A stretch of 27,413 bases of DNA from an uncultured Chloroflexota bacterium (GTDB lineage: Bacteria > Chloroflexota > Dehalococcoidia > CAUJGQ01), in assembly GCA_937879875.1 (NCBI GenBank), contig CALFMN010000120.1, positions 1 to 27,413 on the forward strand, given 5' to 3'. A program made the position numbers and the translations under genes. Below the pieces are notes generated by a model. The model saw only the letters and a list, made by a program, of their open reading frames with translations, made no database searches and was not told the origin of the DNA. Shown here piece after piece: positions 10,447 to 17,747 of the stretch. Position 1 is the first letter of the stretch, and the number at the start of each line of letters is the position of its first letter.

Positions 10447-10613
10447 GGTCGGCCCTCATCCTCTCCTGTCTCCTTCTCCCAATCCTGGGAGAAGGAGACG
10501 ATCCTGCCTGAAGCGTTCCGATCAGCCTGCGGTTAACCCGGCACCGTCCGAGTCGTGCTGCGCCCGATCGCCCCTCGCCCAGGATTGGGAGAGGGGACGG
10601 GGGTGAGGGCCGA
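10447..10613 (+). repeat. Intergenic repeat family 1, left copy of a perfect 167-bp inverted pair
   Basis: All 167 bases are identical to the reverse complement of 12213-12379. The element begins TCGGCCCTCATCC and ends GGGGGTGAGGGCCGA, so its own ends are inverted repeats. Each end folds: GTCTCCTTCTCCCA-ATCC-TGGGAGAAGGAGAC is a perfect 14-bp stem, and the right side has CCCCTC, CCCA, GGAT, TGGG, GAGGGG. It lies between the pyr leader and the otsA promoter, so it may also insulate the two divergent transcripts. No coding capacity is seen, so it resembles a MITE-type element. Confidence 0.95.
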
Positions 10614-10620
10614 GTGGACG

Positions 10621-10650
10621 TTGACGCCGCTTTCCTGGGGGTGCTAGCGT
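10621..10650 (+). promoter_or_regulatory. Candidate sigma-70-type promoter of otsA
   Basis: TTGACG (10621-10626) and TAGCGT (10645-10650) are separated by 18 bases, fitting a -35 box and a TAnnnT -10 box, about 55 bases before the TTG start of otsA. It lies just inside the segment bounded by the 167-bp inverted repeats, so it would turn together with the gene if that segment inverted. The assignment rests on pattern alone. Confidence 0.4.
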
Positions 10651-10704
10651 GGCGCTGGCCCGGCGGAATAAACGTTCACGAAGCAGACGGCGAGGGGGCA
10701 GCGC

Positions 10705-12204
10705 TTGGACGAGCCGAACACGCCGGTCACGGCGCTGCGCGAGCTGGCGGAGCGCATGCTGGCCGAGCGGCGGCTGCTGATCGCCAGCAACCGCGGCCCG
10801 GCCGAGTTTCAGGTTGAGGACGGCGGTTCGCTGAGCAGTACGCGCGGCAGCGGCGGCCTCGTCACGGCGCTGGCGGCGCTCAGCCGCTTTGCAGAGCTGA
10901 GCTGGATCGCCTCCGCGATGACCGAAGGCGACCGCGTGGTCGCCGCGGACGCGCGTGCCGTGCCCCTGGGCGAAGACGGCATGCGCGTGCGCTTCGTGAC
11001 GCTGCCGCCGCGCACCTACCATCAGTTCTACAACGTGATCTGCAACCAGCAGCTCTGGTTCTTGCAGCACTACATGTGGAACACACCGCGCAATCCCAAT
11101 ATCAGCCGCTCGATCTACGAAGCGTGGGAGAACGGCTACGTGCCGGCGAACACCGCCTTCGCCGAGGCGATCGCCGCCGAAGCCGCCGAGGGCGCCCAGC
11201 CGCCTTACGTGATGCTGCAAGACTACCATCTATACCTGACGCCGCGGCTCGTGCGCGAACGTGTGCCTGGCGCGATCATTCAGCACTTCACGCACATTCC
11301 CTGGCCCGATCCGCGCTACTGGGCGCTGTTGCCGCGGACGATGCGCGATCAGCTCTTCGGCCACCTTTGCGGCGCGGACGTAATCGGCCTGCAGACGCTG
11401 CGCGACACGCGCAATTTCCTGCAGTGCGCCGAGTCGTTCCTGCCCGACGCCGAGGTCGATTACCGCCGCTCGACAGTCTGGTGGGAGGGACATCTGACGC
11501 TGGTTCGCCCCTACCCGATCGCGGTCGATGCCGGCGGGCTGCAGGAGTTTGCCGGCTCAGAAGCGGTATGCGGCTACGAAGATCAGCTGGCGCCGCTGCT
11601 GGCGCAACGCACGATCGTGCGCGTGGACCGCGCCGAGCCCAGCAAGAACCTGCTGCGCGGCTTCCGCGCCTACGATCTGCTACTGCAGCGCTATCCCGAG
11701 TACCGGCGCACGACGCAGATGCTCGCCTTCATCGTGCCCTCGCGGACGGATGTCGGCCTCTATCAGACCTACACGGACGAGGTCTTTGAGCTGATCGACG
11801 CGATCAACGACGAGTACGGCGAGGCGGACTGGCAGCCGATCGTGCACTTCTACGAGAACAACTATGCGCAGGCAGTCGCCGCGATGAAGCGCTACGACGT
11901 GTTGATGGTGAACCCGGTAATCGACGGCATGAACCTGGTCGCCAAGGAAGGGCCGCTGGTCAACACACGCGACGGCGTGCTGCTGCTCTCCGAGACCGCC
12001 GGCGCCTACGAGCAGCTCGGCTCGCTGGCGCTGCCGCTGGCGCCGGCCGATATCGAAGGCACCGTGCGCGCCCTGCGCGACGCGCTGGAGATGCCGGCCG
12101 AGGAGCGCCAACGCCGCGCCGCCGGCCTGCGCCAGCTGATCGCGGAAGACGACATCCTGCACTGGCTGATACGCCAGTTCTCCGATCTGCACGCGCTCGC
12201 CTGA
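10705..12204 (+). CDS. otsA: GT20 glycosyltransferase, trehalose-6-phosphate synthase-like
   Basis: The 499-residue protein is a GT-B glycosyltransferase of family GT20, which normally joins a sugar nucleotide and glucose-6-phosphate to trehalose-6-phosphate. Seen motifs: SNRGP (28-32), QDYHLYLTP (172-180), HIPWP (197-201), DRAEPSKN (308-315) and NPVIDGMNLVAKE (403-415), then SETAGAYEQL (429-438). The catalytic Arg and Lys are kept at the spacing of DRLDYxKG in E. coli OtsA, but surrounding residues differ. HIPWP and PSKN occur in a divergent GT20 branch that also includes glucosylglycerol-phosphate-type enzymes, so donor or acceptor may differ. The start is TTG with GAGGGGG upstream. otsB lies convergently next to it, supporting a trehalose role. 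The gene is enclosed by perfect inverted repeats. Confidence 0.85.
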   Translation: MDEPNTPVTALRELAERMLAERRLLIASNRGPAEFQVEDGGSLSSTRGSGGLVTALAALSRFAELSWIASAMTEGDRVVAADARAVPLGEDGMRVRFVTLPPRTYHQFYNVICNQQLWFLQHYMWNTPRNPNISRSIYEAWENGYVPANTAFAEAIAAEAAEGAQPPYVMLQDYHLYLTPRLVRERVPGAIIQHFTHIPWPDPRYWALLPRTMRDQLFGHLCGADVIGLQTLRDTRNFLQCAESFLPDAEVDYRRSTVWWEGHLTLVRPYPIAVDAGGLQEFAGSEAVCGYEDQLAPLLAQRTIVRVDRAEPSKNLLRGFRAYDLLLQRYPEYRRTTQMLAFIVPSRTDVGLYQTYTDEVFELIDAINDEYGEADWQPIVHFYENNYAQAVAAMKRYDVLMVNPVIDGMNLVAKEGPLVNTRDGVLLLSETAGAYEQLGSLALPLAPADIEGTVRALRDALEMPAEERQRRAAGLRQLIAEDDILHWLIRQFSDLHALA

Positions 12205-12212
12205 CACTGCCG

Positions 12213-12379
12213 TCGGCCCTCACCCCCGTCCCCTCTCCCAATCCTGGGCGAGGGGCGATCGGGCGCAGCACGACTCGGACGGTGCCGGGTTAACCGCAGG
12301 CTGATCGGAACGCTTCAGGCAGGATCGTCTCCTTCTCCCAGGATTGGGAGAAGGAGACAGGAGAGGATGAGGGCCGACC
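12213..12379 (-). repeat. Intergenic repeat family 1, right copy of the perfect inverted pair
   Basis: This is the exact reverse complement of 10447-10613 with no mismatch over 167 bases. It fills the gap between the otsA stop (8 bases before it) and the otsB stop (one base after it). Because the two genes converge here, its internal hairpins could serve as a bidirectional terminator. Perfect identity with the left copy, against clear divergence of the third copy near 27190, points to recent duplication or ongoing exchange between the two. Confidence 0.95.
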
Positions 12380-12380
12380 G

Positions 12381-13202
12381 CTACGTGCCGCGGGCGATCT
12401 CGCGCAAGGCATACTCCAGCAGCAAACGCATGCCCTGGACACCCTCGACGGTGTAGTCCGAGGCCCGCTCCACCAGCGGCGACGAATCGGGATGCAGCAC
12501 GCAGACCGCGATCGCGTCCACGCGGCCGCCACGGCGCAGATCGCGCACCGCCTCGAACGCCTCGATGTCGGTGACGTCATCGCCGGCGTAGATCAGCCCT
12601 TCGAGGCGGAAGCGGTTCACCAACGAGCGCACGGACGTTCCCTTGTTCAGGCCCAGACGCGGCCGCAGTTCCACGACCTTGACGCCTTCGAGCAGATCGA
12701 AGTGCGCGGCCGAGCCGGAGGCGGCGATGCCGCGCAGGATGTCGGCGCGGGCCTGCGTGGCGTCGCGCGTCAGGCGGTAATGAATCGCCAGGCCGGTGCC
12801 CTTGTCCTCGAAGAGGATGCCGTCGATGCGGCGCAGCGGCGCCAGCTCCACCATCGCCTGCTGGGCGAAGCGCACGTAGGGGCGCACGGACGCATCCAGC
12901 TCCTCGTGGCCGTCGATCCAGGTCGCCAGACCGTGTGAGCCGACGTAGATCAGACTATCGACGGCAAGCATGCGCCGCGCGTCCACGAGCGTGCGGCCGG
13001 AGACGATCACCACGTGCGCCAGGCGGCTCAGCCCGCGCAAGAGGTCGCGGATGTCCTCGGGTACCACCGCTTCGGGCGGCGTTGCCGCCAGCGGGCTGAT
13101 CGTGCCGTCGATGTCGAGAAACAGGCCGAAGGGGCGGCGCGCGAGCAGGCCGCGCAGCCGCGCCGCATCCGCCGGTTCGCCCTCAGTGGACATTGGGGCC
13201 AT
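12381..13202 (-). CDS. otsB: Trehalose-6-phosphate phosphatase
   Basis: This 273-residue HAD-superfamily phosphatase removes phosphate from trehalose-6-phosphate. Motif I DIDGT lies at residues 30-34 with the nucleophile and acid/base aspartates, motif II VSGRT at about 67, the conserved Lys in a G-L-N-K-G segment, and motif IV GDDVTD near residue 215. These are the OtsB signatures, and the length is normal. The ATG at 13202 shares one base with the oppC stop (TGATG), so it is translated as the last gene of the ABC-transporter transcript; a second ATG at 13193 is possible. It converges on otsA, and the stop TAG directly abuts the 167-bp repeat. Confidence 0.9.
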   Translation of the reverse strand: MAPMSTEGEPADAARLRGLLARRPFGLFLDIDGTISPLAATPPEAVVPEDIRDLLRGLSRLAHVVIVSGRTLVDARRMLAVDSLIYVGSHGLATWIDGHEELDASVRPYVRFAQQAMVELAPLRRIDGILFEDKGTGLAIHYRLTRDATQARADILRGIAASGSAAHFDLLEGVKVVELRPRLGLNKGTSVRSLVNRFRLEGLIYAGDDVTDIEAFEAVRDLRRGGRVDAIAVCVLHPDSSPLVERASDYTVEGVQGMRLLLEYALREIARGT

Positions 13203-14128
13203 CAGGCGCCGCGCGTGCGCGGATCCAGCGCGTCGCGCAGGCCGTCGCCAATGAAGGTGAACGAGAGCATCAGCAGGCCGATGGCGAGCGCCGGGAAGAT
13301 CACGACCGCGGCGTTGACATTGACGAGCGTGTAGCCGTCGTTCACAAGGCGGCCGAGGCTGGCCGTGGGCGCCGGCAGGCCGACGCCGATGAACGAGAGC
13401 GCCGCCTCGGCGAAGATCGCCGCCGGAATCGCGAAGGTCAGCGCGACGATCACCGGTCCGAGCGTGTTCGGCAGGATATGGACGACGACGATGCGAAACT
13501 GCGAGGCGCCGAGCGTGCGCGCGGCCATGACAAAGTCGTTCTCGCGCAGGCTCAACATCTGGGCGCGCACGAGCCGGGCGATGCCGGTCCATGCGACCAA
13601 AGAGATCGCCACGATCACCTGCCAGAGGCCGCCCCCAAACGTCGCCTGGATCAGAATGATCAATAAGAGATCGGGAAAGGCGTAGGCCACGTCGGTGGCG
13701 CGCATCACGATGTTGTCGCTCCAGCGGCCGCCGAGTGCGGCGAGCGTGCCCACGGCGAGCCCGATGAACAGATCGATCGCCGCGACGGCAAAGCCCACGC
13801 CCAGCGACACGCGCAGACCGATGAGCACGCGGCTCCAGTTATCGTGTCCCAGTTCGTCGGTGCCGAAAAAGTGTTGCCAGCTCGGAGCCTTTTCGATCTG
13901 GTTGTAGTTCTGATACGAATACGGCGCATAGCGGCCGAGGCTGATGCCGAACGGCGTTTGCGAAAGCGCGGCCAGCACGATGAACAGTGCGACGAGCGCC
14001 AGGCCAAACAGCGCCAGGCGGTTTCTCGACAGGCGGCGCGCCGCGTCGACCCAGAGATTGCGCTGTTTGCCGTGGACCTCACCCGCGGCGAAGGCACTGA
14101 GCGCCGGTTGCGTTTGTGCCGTTGCCAT
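13202..14128 (-). CDS. ABC transporter permease, peptide/nickel type (OppC/DppC-like)
   Basis: The 308-residue integral membrane protein has a cytosolic N-terminus, a first helix (about residues 38-56), an extracytoplasmic region, HFFGTDELGHDNWSRVL (the conserved GTDxxGRDxxSR region of DppC proteins) and a five-helix BPD permease core. The EAA loop, which contacts the ATPase, reads AARTLGASQFRIVVVHILPN. With the OppB-like partner it forms the channel of a family 5 importer for peptides, nickel or oligosaccharides. No ATPase gene is found nearby, so it must borrow OppD/OppF-like subunits encoded elsewhere. The ATG lies 14 bases after the oppB stop, and the TGA overlaps the otsB start. Confidence 0.93.
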   Translation of the reverse strand: MATAQTQPALSAFAAGEVHGKQRNLWVDAARRLSRNRLALFGLALVALFIVLAALSQTPFGISLGRYAPYSYQNYNQIEKAPSWQHFFGTDELGHDNWSRVLIGLRVSLGVGFAVAAIDLFIGLAVGTLAALGGRWSDNIVMRATDVAYAFPDLLLIILIQATFGGGLWQVIVAISLVAWTGIARLVRAQMLSLRENDFVMAARTLGASQFRIVVVHILPNTLGPVIVALTFAIPAAIFAEAALSFIGVGLPAPTASLGRLVNDGYTLVNVNAAVVIFPALAIGLLMLSFTFIGDGLRDALDPRTRGA

Positions 14129-14142
14129 CCTGCCGCCCCCGC

Positions 14143-15060
14143 TTAACTGTAGCGAATGCGCGGATCGACGACCGCGTACATCACATCGACCACGAGGTTC
14201 GCCAGCACGATCACCAGCGCGTAAAACAGCGTCGTGCCCATAATCACGCCGTAGTCGCGATTGAACGTGCTCTCGACGAACTCTCTGCCGATGCCAGGAA
14301 TTGAAAAGACGAATTCGATGATGAACGATCCGGAAACCAGCGCCGCGAAGATCGGGCCGAGCACCGTCAGTATGGGGATTAACGAATTGCGCACGACGTG
14401 ACGCAGATCCACGATAGGCTCGGCAAGACCCTTCGCCCGTGCTGTGCGCACGTAGTCCTGACGGATCACCTCGAGCACGGAAGAGCGCGTGATACGCGAA
14501 ATATACGACGCCGGCAAGAACGCCAGCGAGGCAACCGGCAACACAGAATTCTTCCAGCTCCCAAAGCCGATCACGTTGAACCAGTGCAGTTTGACAACAA
14601 ATAACAGGATTAGAAACATCGCGATGATGAAGCTGGGGAAGCTCGCGCCGATCGTGGCGAAGAAGACACAGGCGTAGTCAAGCGGGCCGTTCTGATTGAA
14701 CGCGGCGACCGTCCCGAGCGTGAGTCCGACGACAGCGGCGAGCAGGAAAGAGAGGATACCCAACTCGGCGGTCTTTTTCAAACCAGACTTGATAATCGCC
14801 GACACAGGCCGCCCGCGCTGTGCAAAGGAGACACCGAAATCGCCGTGAACCAGGTCTGTGAGATAGATTACGTACTGTTGCAGCAGCGGCTTATCGAGGT
14901 TGTACTTCTTGTTGAGGTTCGCCTCGACCTGTGGAGGAAACGGCCGATCCTGTGACCAGGGACCACCGGGCACGTTGTGCATGAGCAGAAAGGTGATGGT
15001 GGCGACGAAGAACAGCACCGGCACCAACCAGAACAAGCGGCGCATCAGGTAGCCGGTCAC
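14143..15060 (-). CDS. ABC transporter permease, peptide/nickel type (OppB/DppB-like)
   Basis: This 305-residue permease starts with the typical DppB helix LMRRLFWLVPVLFFVATITFL, then a periplasmic-side segment with G-D-F-G-V-S-F (family pattern GDxGxS), followed by five further helices. The EAA loop is RTARAKGLAEPIVDLRHVVRN, and the protein ends VDPRIRYS, as usual for this family (VDPR). GTG at 15060 is preceded by GGGAGG and is preferred; the ATG five codons later is an alternative. It is co-transcribed with the binding protein upstream and the second permease downstream. The transported solute cannot be read from the permease. Confidence 0.93.
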   Translation of the reverse strand: MTGYLMRRLFWLVPVLFFVATITFLLMHNVPGGPWSQDRPFPPQVEANLNKKYNLDKPLLQQYVIYLTDLVHGDFGVSFAQRGRPVSAIIKSGLKKTAELGILSFLLAAVVGLTLGTVAAFNQNGPLDYACVFFATIGASFPSFIIAMFLILLFVVKLHWFNVIGFGSWKNSVLPVASLAFLPASYISRITRSSVLEVIRQDYVRTARAKGLAEPIVDLRHVVRNSLIPILTVLGPIFAALVSGSFIIEFVFSIPGIGREFVESTFNRDYGVIMGTTLFYALVIVLANLVVDVMYAVVDPRIRYS

Positions 15061-15096
15061 TTCGTCATCCTCCCGAGAAGAGTCGTGCGCCCACCG

Positions 15097-15133
15097 CGAC
15101 CTGCCGAAGACGCATGGCGTCTCCGGCAGGTCG
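15097..15133 (-). promoter_or_regulatory. Strong stem-loop between binding-protein and permease genes
   Basis: A 37-base hairpin: a 10-bp stem of CGACCTGCCG with CGGCAGGTCG, one A-C mismatch, a 6-bp stem of AGACGC with GCGTCT, and an ATG triloop. No T run follows on the minus strand, so it is not a classical terminator. In ABC operons such as malE-malF, stem-loops in this place protect the upstream message and raise binding-protein output relative to permeases; the same role is inferred here. Confidence 0.65.
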
Positions 15134-15155
15134 TACTCCCTCCGTCGTTCGCTGG

Positions 15156-17027
15156 CTATTTGCTGATGTAGGTCGTTTCAAACAACTCGCTGCCGAACCA
15201 GCCGGAGTCGATCGAGACGCCGGTCAGGCCCTTCACCTTGGGCTTGAACAGCATCACCATCTCGCCATGGTAGAGCCAGCCACCGGCAGCGTCGGTCAGC
15301 ATGATCTTCTCCGCGGCGGACCAGAGCGGCGCCTGCTTCTGCGGATCGGTTTCGGCGAGCGCTGCCTTCACCGCCGCATCGAACTGCGGATTGGTGTAGC
15401 CCGGCTTGTTCGTCGAGCCACCCGTCGTCCACAGGTCGGGCAGCCAGTCATCGGCGTTGGGATAGTCGCCTACCCAGCCGCCGTAGAAGAGGGTGAACTG
15501 CTTGTTGCTGTAGCGCGACGAGCGCGTCTTCGCGTCAACAAACTCGCTGCCGATGCTGATGTTCAGGTTATCCTTGATCTGCTTCTGGAGGAAGTCGAAG
15601 ATCGTGTGGTTGAGCGGCGTGTCCGTCAGCAGCAGGCTGACGCTCGGGAAGCCCTGGCCGTTGGGGAAGCCAGCGTCGGAGAGCAGCTTCTTCGCGGCAG
15701 CCGCGTCGAACGCCTGGATACTCTCGTTCGCCTGGGCATAGCCGGGCAGTCCGGGTGGCAGCCAGGTGGTCGCCGGCGTGCCGATGCCGCCGTAAACAGC
15801 CTTGATGTAGTCGTCGCGGTTGACAGCCTTGGCGAAGGCCATGCGCACCTTCGCGTCGTCGAACGGCTTCTGCGCGTCGTTGAACTCCCAGCCGCGCGTC
15901 TCCTGCCGCGGCTGGCGGTGTAGCTGATCCTTAAGCGAGGGATCGGCGAAGATCTGCTGCGCCTGCTGCTGCGGCACGTTCACGCCATCGATCTCGCCGT
16001 TCTTGTAGGCGTTCAGCGCCTGGACGTTGTCCTCGATCACGCGCAGCGTCAGCGTCTTGATCAGCGGCTTCGGGTCCAGCGTGTAGTTCGGGTTCGCCGC
16101 CAGCGTCAGGTGGTCTTTCTCCACATGCTCCTTGAGCACATACGGCCCGTTGCCGACGATGTTGGCCGGGTCCGTCCACTTGTCGCCGAACTTCTCGATC
16201 ACCGACTGCTCGACCGGGTACATCGCCCACAGGCCGAGGCGCGTGAGGAACGAGCCGCTCGGCTTCGTGAGCGTCAGTTGGATCGTGCTGTCGTCGACGG
16301 CCTTCACGCCGATCGCGGCCTTCATCTTGGCGAGGTCGGCGTCAGAGGGCGTCTTGGGGCTGTCCTTGGTGCCGAGGGCCGTGTTGTAGTCCTTGGCGCC
16401 GACGATGTCGTAGAAGAAGCCCGCGTAGTTGCCGGCCAGCTTCGGGTCCATCGCCCGCTGCACGGTGTAGACCATGTCTTTGGCGGTCAGCGGGTTGCCG
16501 TCGCTGAACTTCTGGCCGCTCTTCAGCTTGATCGTGTAGGTCAGACCGTCGGCGGAGAGGCCGCCGTTCTCCTTGGTCGGCATCTGCGCTGCCAGGGCAG
16601 GGACGACGTTGGCGTCCTTGTCAAAGTAGAAGAGGCCGCGGGCCAGCAGGTGCTCGACGGAGATGTCCTGCTCGAACTCGGACACCTGCCAATCGAGCGT
16701 TTCCGGCTCGGCCGGGAGCTGGATGGTCAGCTTCTGCTGGTCGTCGGGCGCCGCGTCGGCAGGCTTCGCCCCGGTCGCCGCGCCGCCAGCGGGAGCAGAA
16801 GCGTTGGCCGCGGCTGTGCCAGCTTTGGTCGCGCTGGCCGCGCCCGCGGTGGCCGTGCCGCCGGACGGCGCCGCGGCCGAGGGCGCGGCGGCCGAGCTGG
16901 CGGAAGGCTTGGCTGTGTTCGCAGCGTTGCCCTTGTTGTTGTTGCTGCTGCCGCAGGCGAGGCCGAGCGCGGCCACTGCTACCATGACGCCGGTCAGCAA
17001 AACCGGCGATCGTTTCTCGCGGAGCAT
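15156..17027 (-). CDS. Extracellular solute-binding lipoprotein, family 5 (OppA/DppA-like)
   Basis: The 623-residue protein captures the substrate outside the membrane and delivers it to the two permeases. The N-terminus MLREKRSP is followed by a hydrophobic segment and the lipobox LGLACGSS, so it should be lipid-anchored after cleavage before Cys. Residues about 30-110 are an Ala/Ser/Thr/Gly/Pro-rich flexible linker, longer than usual. The SBP_bac_5 domain follows (from LTIQLPAEPETLDW, through FSDGNPLTAKDMVYTVQR and NPNYT, to the C-terminal lobe). The ATG at 17027 has GAGGAGGG upstream; the open frame upstream of it is not used, because the signal peptide begins here. It is the first gene of the operon. 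Peptides are the default substrate, but family 5 proteins also bind sugars and metal complexes. Confidence 0.93.
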   Translation of the reverse strand: MLREKRSPVLLTGVMVAVAALGLACGSSNNNKGNAANTAKPSASSAAAPSAAAPSGGTATAGAASATKAGTAAANASAPAGGAATGAKPADAAPDDQQKLTIQLPAEPETLDWQVSEFEQDISVEHLLARGLFYFDKDANVVPALAAQMPTKENGGLSADGLTYTIKLKSGQKFSDGNPLTAKDMVYTVQRAMDPKLAGNYAGFFYDIVGAKDYNTALGTKDSPKTPSDADLAKMKAAIGVKAVDDSTIQLTLTKPSGSFLTRLGLWAMYPVEQSVIEKFGDKWTDPANIVGNGPYVLKEHVEKDHLTLAANPNYTLDPKPLIKTLTLRVIEDNVQALNAYKNGEIDGVNVPQQQAQQIFADPSLKDQLHRQPRQETRGWEFNDAQKPFDDAKVRMAFAKAVNRDDYIKAVYGGIGTPATTWLPPGLPGYAQANESIQAFDAAAAKKLLSDAGFPNGQGFPSVSLLLTDTPLNHTIFDFLQKQIKDNLNISIGSEFVDAKTRSSRYSNKQFTLFYGGWVGDYPNADDWLPDLWTTGGSTNKPGYTNPQFDAAVKAALAETDPQKQAPLWSAAEKIMLTDAAGGWLYHGEMVMLFKPKVKGLTGVSIDSGWFGSELFETTYISK

Positions 17028-17747
17028 GAAGCACTTCCCTCCTCGTTGATGTCCGTTGATGTCCTCGGATAGCCTCCGGACCAATTGGCTGACAGAAAAG
17101 CACAGATTTGTGTTAGCTGCAACTCTCCTTTCGCGCCGAACGGCGCACGGGGCGTTTGCGCACCGCCCGTCAGTCTCTCGCGGGTCTTTCAGGTGGCACT
17201 TACCATACGCGCGCCGCTCAACGCGAACAAGCTGCCGGCGGATGAAGCCCAGGGTCTTTGCATCGTGCACTCCCGAGGAGGGCAAGGGCATCCGCTGGCC
17301 GGCCCGCGGAGGTGCGGCGTGCCGCGATGCGGTCGGCGTGCCCGGCCTGGCGCCACACGCCGATCCCGGCCGTGCGCACGGCGGCCAGCCCCTGCGGGCC
17401 GTTGCCGGTCCGGAGCTGACCGCGATCGGCGCCCAACCGCCCGTCCCGGACGGAGGGCACGCGGGTCGCGATCCCCCGTGGCCGCGCCAGCGTTGCGGGC
17501 GTTGCGCGGCGCTGACCTGGGCGAGCGGCAGGCGGGTGACGGCCTGGCGCTCCGCGGAGCTGGGCGGAGCCGCGCGTGGCAGCACCCGCTGGACGCCGCC
17601 GGCCACGCCGCTCCGCCGGCAGCCATCAGCCACCGCCAGCCGCCGCACACCGCGGCGCCAGCATGAGTCTGCTACCAGCCATTACACGATGAAACGGCCC
17701 TGGCCCGGTTGCTGAGCATTGCACAATGCACCGAAGCGATAGCGGGA
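17028..17747. other. 720-bp intergenic stretch without a supported gene
   Basis: The oppA-proximal part (17028-17210) is the untranslated and promoter region of the transporter operon. On the minus strand the unit GACATCAACG occurs twice just before the ribosome site, and CACA-AATC-TGTG gives a short inverted repeat near 17102. The rest (17220-17700) is very GC-rich with overlapping open frames on both strands, none with a Shine-Dalgarno, a domain or plausible composition. GCATTG-CA-CAATGC at 17716-17729 forms a small inverted repeat after the next gene's stop. No gene is supported. Confidence 0.5.

Noticed and set aside
10447..12379. The inverted repeats as insertion-sequence ends with otsA as cargo of a transposon
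   Set aside because: No transposase lies between or beside them, and each repeat is a self-contained element with its own inverted ends; a pair of MITE-like copies explains them better.
17085..17666. A 193-codon plus-strand open frame in the 720-bp gap
   Set aside because: No Shine-Dalgarno, Arg/Pro-rich second half, overlapping equally open frames in other phases.
17716..17729. GCATTG-CA-CAATGC inverted repeat after the flavoprotein gene
   Set aside because: Arms of six bases with a two-base centre cannot form a stable hairpin and no T run follows; too weak to call a terminator.
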